This document shows, piece after piece, positions 59,546 through 64,000 of a DNA stretch of 64,000 bases. The stretch covers positions 1-64,000 of the forward strand of contig CAWAWG010000017.1 in assembly GCA_963785645.1 (NCBI GenBank), written 5' to 3'. The notes beneath the pieces are model-generated. The model worked only from the letters and a program-made list of their open reading frames with translations. It was not told the DNA's origin and did not search any database. The DNA comes from Trebonia sp963785645 (lineage in GTDB: Bacteria > Actinomycetota > Actinomycetes > Streptosporangiales > Streptosporangiaceae). The stretch's first letter is position 1. The number at the start of each line of letters is the position of its first letter. The position numbers and the translations under genes were made by a program.

Positions 59546-62413
59546 TTAGGAACCCGAAGGGCTGTAGGAGACGTTCTCCCACGGAACGGCCGGGGTGACC
59601 GACACCGTTGGCAGTGGAGTGCTCAGTCCTGGACCGCTGACCCCTTCGGCTGAGACGTTGGCTGGGGAGTAGGAGAAGTAAAACGGCGCATAGTAGTTCT
59701 TCGCGATGTACGCCGCCAGGCTGTGATAGATCGAGCACCGGGTCGCGAGACTGGTGGAGTCCTGCGCGTCGGTCATCATGGCGTCCAGCGCGAGATCGTG
59801 AACGCCGCTGAGCAGGGATTGGGAACCGAAGCGGAAGCTGATGCCAAGGCCACCCGCCGGGTCGTAAGAGCCCGCGGTCTGGAGCATCGACTCCCACTTC
59901 TTGCCGCCATCCGCCTCGTAGGCGTTGATAAGACCGCTCACCGGGTAGCTGGTGACGGCGGCGGTGATGCCCACCTGTGCCCACTGGGCCTTCAGCGCCG
60001 CCGTGATAGCCCGCGCGGTCTGCACGTCAATCGTGCCGAGCTGGATTGTCACCTTGTTCAGGCCGGTCTCCGCGACGAGTTGCCTGGCCAGCGTCGGGTC
60101 GTACTGCTGGTAACCGGGCACACTCGGCTCATAGCAGATGCCGCCGGGCCCGGTGAAACTCTCCGTTGCCGGGTACCTGCTGCCGAACAGGTCGTTGAGG
60201 ATCGGTGCGAAGTTGGTGGCCGCGTAGATCGCCTGCCGTGCCTTCGGGTTGTTGAACGGCGGGATGGCAGTGTTCAGCTGGAGGTCGTACGGAGACGTGC
60301 CGAGGTTGTCGTCTACCTCGAAGTGCGACGCGGACTGGTCGATCAGAGCCGTCGTCGACATGTCCTCGTAGACCTCGCCCTGACCGGCCAGCAGCCCCTG
60401 GTACGCCGCCGTGTCACTGCTCACTGTGGTGAACGTGAGCCTGTCCAGGTACGGCAGGTGCACGCCGCCCAGCGTCTGCCAGTAGCCCGGGTTCCGCCTG
60501 AACGCGATCTTGTCGCTATAGACATCGCTGACCACGATGAACGGACCCGCGCCCACCGGGTAACGCGCGAACTCCGCCTCGCCCATCTTGTTGTAGGACG
60601 TCTCGGAGGCGATCCAGTTCGGCGTCGAGTCGAACATCTGGTTGATGAACGCGCCGTCGGCGGAGGTCAGGTTGATCTGGACCGTGTACGGCCCGACCGC
60701 CTTGACGGAGCCGGGGATGATCTGGCCCTTGGCGTTCGTGACGTCCCACTGCGGGCCGCAGCCGCACGACGAGCTTGAGCTGAGGTCACGGAGCATGTTC
60801 CAGACCACGACCTGGGCATCGAAAGGCGAGCCGTCGGTGAACTTCACGCCCTGCCTGAGGTCGATCGTGATCGTCTTGCCGTCGTTGGAGAACTGATAGC
60901 CGGTGGCGAGGTCCAGAATGACCTTGCCGCCCGCGCCCAGCTCGAAGAGCTGGCCGTAGACGGCGTCCATCATGTCCTGGTTGTCCACGCCGTCGACGTC
61001 GGTTGCGGGGTCGAGACCGGACTGCCACTCACCCGAGTAGCCTGCTCCCTCGAGCACCGTGAGCGAGCCGCCCGCCTTCGGCGCAGCGACCGCGGAACCT
61101 GCCTGCTGGCTCGCTGCCGCGGAGCTCCCGGATGGACCGCTGCGGCCAGCCGGGGACTGGCTCCCGAATTGAGGTTGCTTCGGCGGGTTCGACGCGCTCG
61201 TCAGCACGAAGGCAATGATTCCCGCTGCGACGACGACCGCGCATGCAATGACAAGCGCGGGGAGGCGACGGCGCCGGGACGCGGGGACTGTCCCGGTCGC
61301 TGCTGTCACTTCCTGGCGCCCGCGATCGGCGTTGCGACGAACGCTGTCTGGCCGGTTGACCGGGACCGGCGCAGGCACCTGACCGCCTTCGCGTCCGCCG
61401 GGCGGCCCAACCGTTACGGTGCCACCCGCGTCCGGCAAGTCGGCCGGAGCCTCGTCTCCGGCAGGCTCCGTGGCGGGAATCTCACGGGCGGAGGTTGCCG
61501 GAGAGTGCGGGTGTACCGGCACCGCTGCGGAACTCCGCGGATGGTACGGCGCCGTACCGAGCGCTTGCCGCAGCGCGTCGGCGAATTCCCCGCAGGACTC
61601 ATATCGCTGGTGCGGGCCCTTGGCCATCGCCTTGGCGAGGACCTGGTCTGCGGCGCCAGACAGATCCGGCCGCCGCGCCGTCAGCGACGGCGGCGGGGCG
61701 GACAGGTGCGCCAGCAGCACCGCCATGCCATGATCGCGCACGAACGGCACTACCCCGGTCAGCAGCTGATACGTGACGCAGGCCAGCGCGTACTGGTCGG
61801 TGCGCCCGTCCACGGCACCGCCGTTGATCTGCTCCGGTGCCGCGTAATCCGGCGTGCCAAGAAAACCCGGCCCGGTGAGGCTCACGGACGTTATCGCGCC
61901 TTTGCTCGCCCCGAAATCTGACAGGTATACGTGGTCAGGCCGACCCGCCCGCGCGTCCACCAGGATGTTCCCGGGCTTGACGTCACGGTGCACGAGTCCC
62001 ACGGCGTACGCGGCATCCAGCGCCGAGGCCACCGGCGAGATGAATCCCGCTGCCCGGTCCGCCGACAGCACGCCCTCCCGCTCAAGCACCCGCCGCAGGT
62101 CACCTCCCGCAACGAATCGCATGGCGATAAACAGGATCCCGTCGGCCTCATCAGCTTCATACACCGGGATGATGTGCGGGTCATCTACCGATGCCGCGGC
62201 TCGCGACTCGGCGATAAACCGCCGCCGGAACGCCGGGTCCCCCGCCAGCGCAGGCGCCAGGATTTTCAGTGCTACCAGCCGATCCAGCCGGATGTCGCGC
62301 GCACGGTACACCACCCCCATCCCGCCCGCCGCCACATGGGCTTCCAGCCGGTACCCGGCCAGCATTGAGCCTGGCCGGAATCCGGCCAGATGCGCCGGGA
62401 AGTCCTCGCTCAC
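59546..62413 (-). CDS. Ser/Thr protein kinase fused to a family-5 solute-binding domain
   Basis: 955 residues from the GTG at 62413 (GGGGAGG five bases upstream). Residues ~20-285 are a Pkn-type kinase: 'AAGGMGVVYRARD' loop, 'VALK' (Lys50), 'LVHRDVKPGNIL' (Asp144), 'LSDFGASKG' and 'GTPDYAAPEQ'. Residues ~290-383 are a Pro/Ala-rich linker and 384-404 a single membrane helix ('LPALVIACAVVVAAGIIAFV'). Residues ~446-955 are an extracellular SBP_bac_5 domain (oligopeptide/nickel-binding type): 'LATGYQFSNDGKTITIDLRQ', 'GVKFTDGSPFDAQVVVWNML', 'NPGYWQTLGGVHLPYLDRLT', 'YDLQLNTAIPPFNNPKARQA'. The layout is a receptor kinase whose sensor is a peptide/solute-binding protein. There is no ABC permease next to it, so sensing rather than uptake is likely. 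Confidence 0.9.
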   Translation of the reverse strand: MSEDFPAHLAGFRPGSMLAGYRLEAHVAAGGMGVVYRARDIRLDRLVALKILAPALAGDPAFRRRFIAESRAAASVDDPHIIPVYEADEADGILFIAMRFVAGGDLRRVLEREGVLSADRAAGFISPVASALDAAYAVGLVHRDVKPGNILVDARAGRPDHVYLSDFGASKGAITSVSLTGPGFLGTPDYAAPEQINGGAVDGRTDQYALACVTYQLLTGVVPFVRDHGMAVLLAHLSAPPPSLTARRPDLSGAADQVLAKAMAKGPHQRYESCGEFADALRQALGTAPYHPRSSAAVPVHPHSPATSAREIPATEPAGDEAPADLPDAGGTVTVGPPGGREGGQVPAPVPVNRPDSVRRNADRGRQEVTAATGTVPASRRRRLPALVIACAVVVAAGIIAFVLTSASNPPKQPQFGSQSPAGRSGPSGSSAAASQQAGSAVAAPKAGGSLTVLEGAGYSGEWQSGLDPATDVDGVDNQDMMDAVYGQLFELGAGGKVILDLATGYQFSNDGKTITIDLRQGVKFTDGSPFDAQVVVWNMLRDLSSSSSCGCGPQWDVTNAKGQIIPGSVKAVGPYTVQINLTSADGAFINQMFDSTPNWIASETSYNKMGEAEFARYPVGAGPFIVVSDVYSDKIAFRRNPGYWQTLGGVHLPYLDRLTFTTVSSDTAAYQGLLAGQGEVYEDMSTTALIDQSASHFEVDDNLGTSPYDLQLNTAIPPFNNPKARQAIYAATNFAPILNDLFGSRYPATESFTGPGGICYEPSVPGYQQYDPTLARQLVAETGLNKVTIQLGTIDVQTARAITAALKAQWAQVGITAAVTSYPVSGLINAYEADGGKKWESMLQTAGSYDPAGGLGISFRFGSQSLLSGVHDLALDAMMTDAQDSTSLATRCSIYHSLAAYIAKNYYAPFYFSYSPANVSAEGVSGPGLSTPLPTVSVTPAVPWENVSYSPSGS

Positions 62414-62623
62414 TAACCCTCCCCAGCCTGCACGGCCGCCGTTCGGAACCCGCGTGCTGTTGAAATGACCGCGCGCGACCGGGCCAGTTAGATTATCCGG
62501 ACTACCCACTTTTGCCGCAACCACATCATAATTGTGGTGCTTAAGGTTTGATTTTAGTGAATTACGATAAGGCTGTTCGGAATTTAGATCGCAGACTTTG
62601 CCAGTACCGAAACCGGAGGCCGC

Positions 62624-62745
62624 ATGGGAACAACGCCGGGCATGACCTGCCTGGCGACCGGGGCGACCAGCGGGATCGGCAAGGAGACTGCACTTCAGCT
62701 AGCCGCGCCGGGCGCGACGGTGGTCATCGTTGGCCGCGATGCCTG
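62624..62745 (+). pseudogene. SDR oxidoreductase N-terminal scrap
   Basis: The ATG at 62624 reads 'MTCLATGATSGIGKETALQL' then 'AAPGATVVIVGRD', the NAD(P)-binding start of a short-chain dehydrogenase. The fold then breaks off and the frame continues without SDR features. About 40 codons survive. Confidence 0.6.
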
Positions 62746-62883
62746 CCTGGTGAACCGGCTGTACCGGGAGTGCCGCATGGGGCCGTTGCGGGCCCGCACG
62801 CTTGGCCCCCTTATCCCGAACGGATGGTGGATGTCTCGGAGATCCGGAAGTACCTTGGGCCAGGGTGGGCTAGGACTACTGGC

Positions 62884-63048
62884 ATGGAGTTCTTCTGCTA
62901 CCACCGCGACCGGCCCGGCTCCGTGGCCACGGCTCACAACTTGGGCTGGGACGATGTCCTCGCAATCGCCAGCCGCAAGCGTGCCGGGCGGGGGCCTTCG
63001 ATCACCAGATCTTTCTTGAATACGTTGATTAAGGGAATTTGCCGATGA
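62884..63048 (+). pseudogene. YciI-like N-terminal scrap
   Basis: The ATG at 62884 reads 'MEFFCYHRDRPGSVATAHNL'. The MEFFCYxRDRPGS beginning is typical of small YCII-related proteins. After ~15 residues the similarity ends and the frame stops at 63048. The call is tentative. Confidence 0.35.
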
Positions 63049-63120
63049 CCTTGAGAGAGTCTGGCAAGAATTCCGTCAGGCCGAGGAGAAGAGGCGGTAG
63101 CACGACGGTGGTCCGGGAGA

Positions 63121-64000
63121 CTAGTCGGTAGGGAGGCCCAAGCGGTCGAAGAAGGCACGGTTGCGCTGGTTGGCTACATTCAGGAGGCGGTCAAAGGAGT
63201 TGACTTCGATGTACACCTTGTAGTTGGGGTTGTAGCCGAAGTAGCCGAGCCCGTCCGGTGTCGGGTTAAGGCTGTACTGCTTGCAGCGCTCTTCCACGGT
63301 TGGGGTCAGGTCGGCTATCACGTAGCAGAAGCCGGGGATCTGATCAGACCGCGGAATTCGGCGTCCGCCGGCTGTCTTGACCTTGCCCTCGCGGACCCCT
63401 TCCAGGTACCTCAGCGCCTGAGAGAGCGGGTCCCTCTCCGGGCCTGGTGCGGCGTCGTTCCTCATGGGGCGTTTGATCTCGACCACGACGATCGAAGCGA
63501 GCGGAAGGCTCTCTCCCGTGGAAACCAGGACCGGGCCGTCATGGACCTGAAGCGCCAGCAGGTCTGGTTCGAGCGGTGAAAGCGACTCCGTGATCGGCAT
63601 CGATTTGATCGGCTTGTCGGAAGCGAGATAGTCGTGGAAGGCTAGCGACTCGTCGATCACCCACAGGTTGCTCGCGGCGGCGGCAGGGTCGTCGCTCGTG
63701 ATCCGCATGGGCATGATCAGCGTGTGCACGACGTCTTCCTTGGCGTACTTGCCGCCGATGTCGGCACGGATGGCTTTCGCCAGCAGATCGAGGATTACAC
63801 GCCTGCGGGAGACATACGCGGCAAGGTCCGACTTCTTTATGTCATCGACCCGCAGCAGGTAATCCTGCAGCCTCTCGCTGTACTCCTGACCGTGGATATC
63901 TTCCGCGTCGAGTACACGCTGCCCTTCGAGGAGTAGTTCCGACTCCAAATCGGCGAGGTGCCTGTGCAATTGGAGCTCAAGGTCCTTATCGCTGATGGTG
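63121..64000 (-). CDS. C-terminal part of a large protein with PDDEXK-like segment (ATP-binding family), runs off the window
   Basis: At least 293 residues, open to the right edge, ending at 63121. Charged helices ('DYLLRVDDIKKSDLAAYVSR', 'VILDLLAKAIRADIGGKYAK') precede 'SPLEPDLLALQVHDGPVLVS', '..ASIVVVEIKRPMRNDAAPG' (D...ExK, PDDEXK-like) and 'FCYVIADLTPTVEERCKQYS', 'DGLGYFGYNPNYKVYIEVNS', 'FDRLLNVANQRNRAFFDRLG'. From memory this C-terminus belongs to large bacterial proteins with an N-terminal GHKL (Hsp90-like) ATPase. That part would lie outside the window. A defence role is likely but unproven. Confidence 0.6.
   Translation of the reverse strand, partial: TISDKDLELQLHRHLADLESELLLEGQRVLDAEDIHGQEYSERLQDYLLRVDDIKKSDLAAYVSRRRVILDLLAKAIRADIGGKYAKEDVVHTLIMPMRITSDDPAAAASNLWVIDESLAFHDYLASDKPIKSMPITESLSPLEPDLLALQVHDGPVLVSTGESLPLASIVVVEIKRPMRNDAAPGPERDPLSQALRYLEGVREGKVKTAGGRRIPRSDQIPGFCYVIADLTPTVEERCKQYSLNPTPDGLGYFGYNPNYKVYIEVNSFDRLLNVANQRNRAFFDRLGLPTD

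Noticed and set aside
1..64000. CRISPR arrays, tRNA or rRNA genes
   Set aside because: No regularly spaced direct repeats and no convincing T-loop/acceptor-stem pairs were seen on reading; absence is not proven without a dedicated search.

Overview
The window is from a high-GC, filamentous-type actinomycete. The evidence is uniformly G/C-rich third positions, many GTG starts, and families largely confined to such genomes: two XRE/DUF397 (WhiJ-like) pairs, a DUF6879 remnant, a DUF574-type methyltransferase remnant, an F420-type (Ddn-like) oxidoreductase, a GntR-TetR fusion regulator and a Pkn-type kinase. Genus cannot be told from sequence alone. No tRNA, rRNA or CRISPR array was seen.

Region 1 (1-32 kb) is an accessory island dominated by decayed anti-phage and mobile genes. 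In order it holds: a broken ATPase pair (1-944); a GntR-TetR regulator with two palindromic operators divergent from a flavin monooxygenase whose 3' end is replaced by a DUF1016 nuclease remnant; a secreted protein; a MurL-like tail; an XRE/DUF397 pair; a dead IS5-type element; a two-gene cassette of tiny proteins; an intact DUF1016 (YhcG-type) nuclease; and a DUF218 protein. A small gene is split by a ~2.07-kb insertion that carries a PDDEXK-nuclease module and is bounded by 6-bp direct repeats. Then come a ScoMcrA-like type IV HNH enzyme with two frameshifts, a NACHT NTPase with a Cap4-like nuclease head cut off by nested IS3-family elements, a GHKL (MORC/MutL-like) ATPase cut on the other side by the same elements, and an intact DNA cytosine-5 methyltransferase fused to an endonuclease III/MutY-like [4Fe-4S] domain. 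An IS110 element, a GNAT remnant, and a second XRE/DUF397 pair with the same two-gene cassette follow.

Region 2 (32-39.5 kb) is quieter: an alpha/beta hydrolase, an HSP90-family protein overlapping a long TPR protein, a cupin, a conserved hypothetical and a methyltransferase remnant.

Region 3 (39.6-52.2 kb) is a coherent, intact catabolic cluster around a TetR gene. Leftward run a Baeyer-Villiger monooxygenase, amidohydrolase, VOC-like protein, SDR and SnoaL-like protein. Rightward run an HSL-type esterase, acyl-CoA ligase, aldehyde dehydrogenase, zinc alcohol dehydrogenase and enoyl-CoA hydratase. The gene set fits ketone -> ester -> alcohol + acid -> aldehyde/acid -> acyl-CoA -> beta-oxidation.

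Region 4 (52.2-64 kb) contains many frameshifted genes (phosphatase, double-SnoaL protein, TetR, two-component pair, ABC exporter), then a large Ser/Thr kinase fused through one membrane helix to a family-5 solute-binding domain. At the edge is the C-terminal part of a protein with a PDDEXK-like segment. Single-base frameshifts in G/C runs recur across the window, so real decay and residual sequencing error cannot be separated here.
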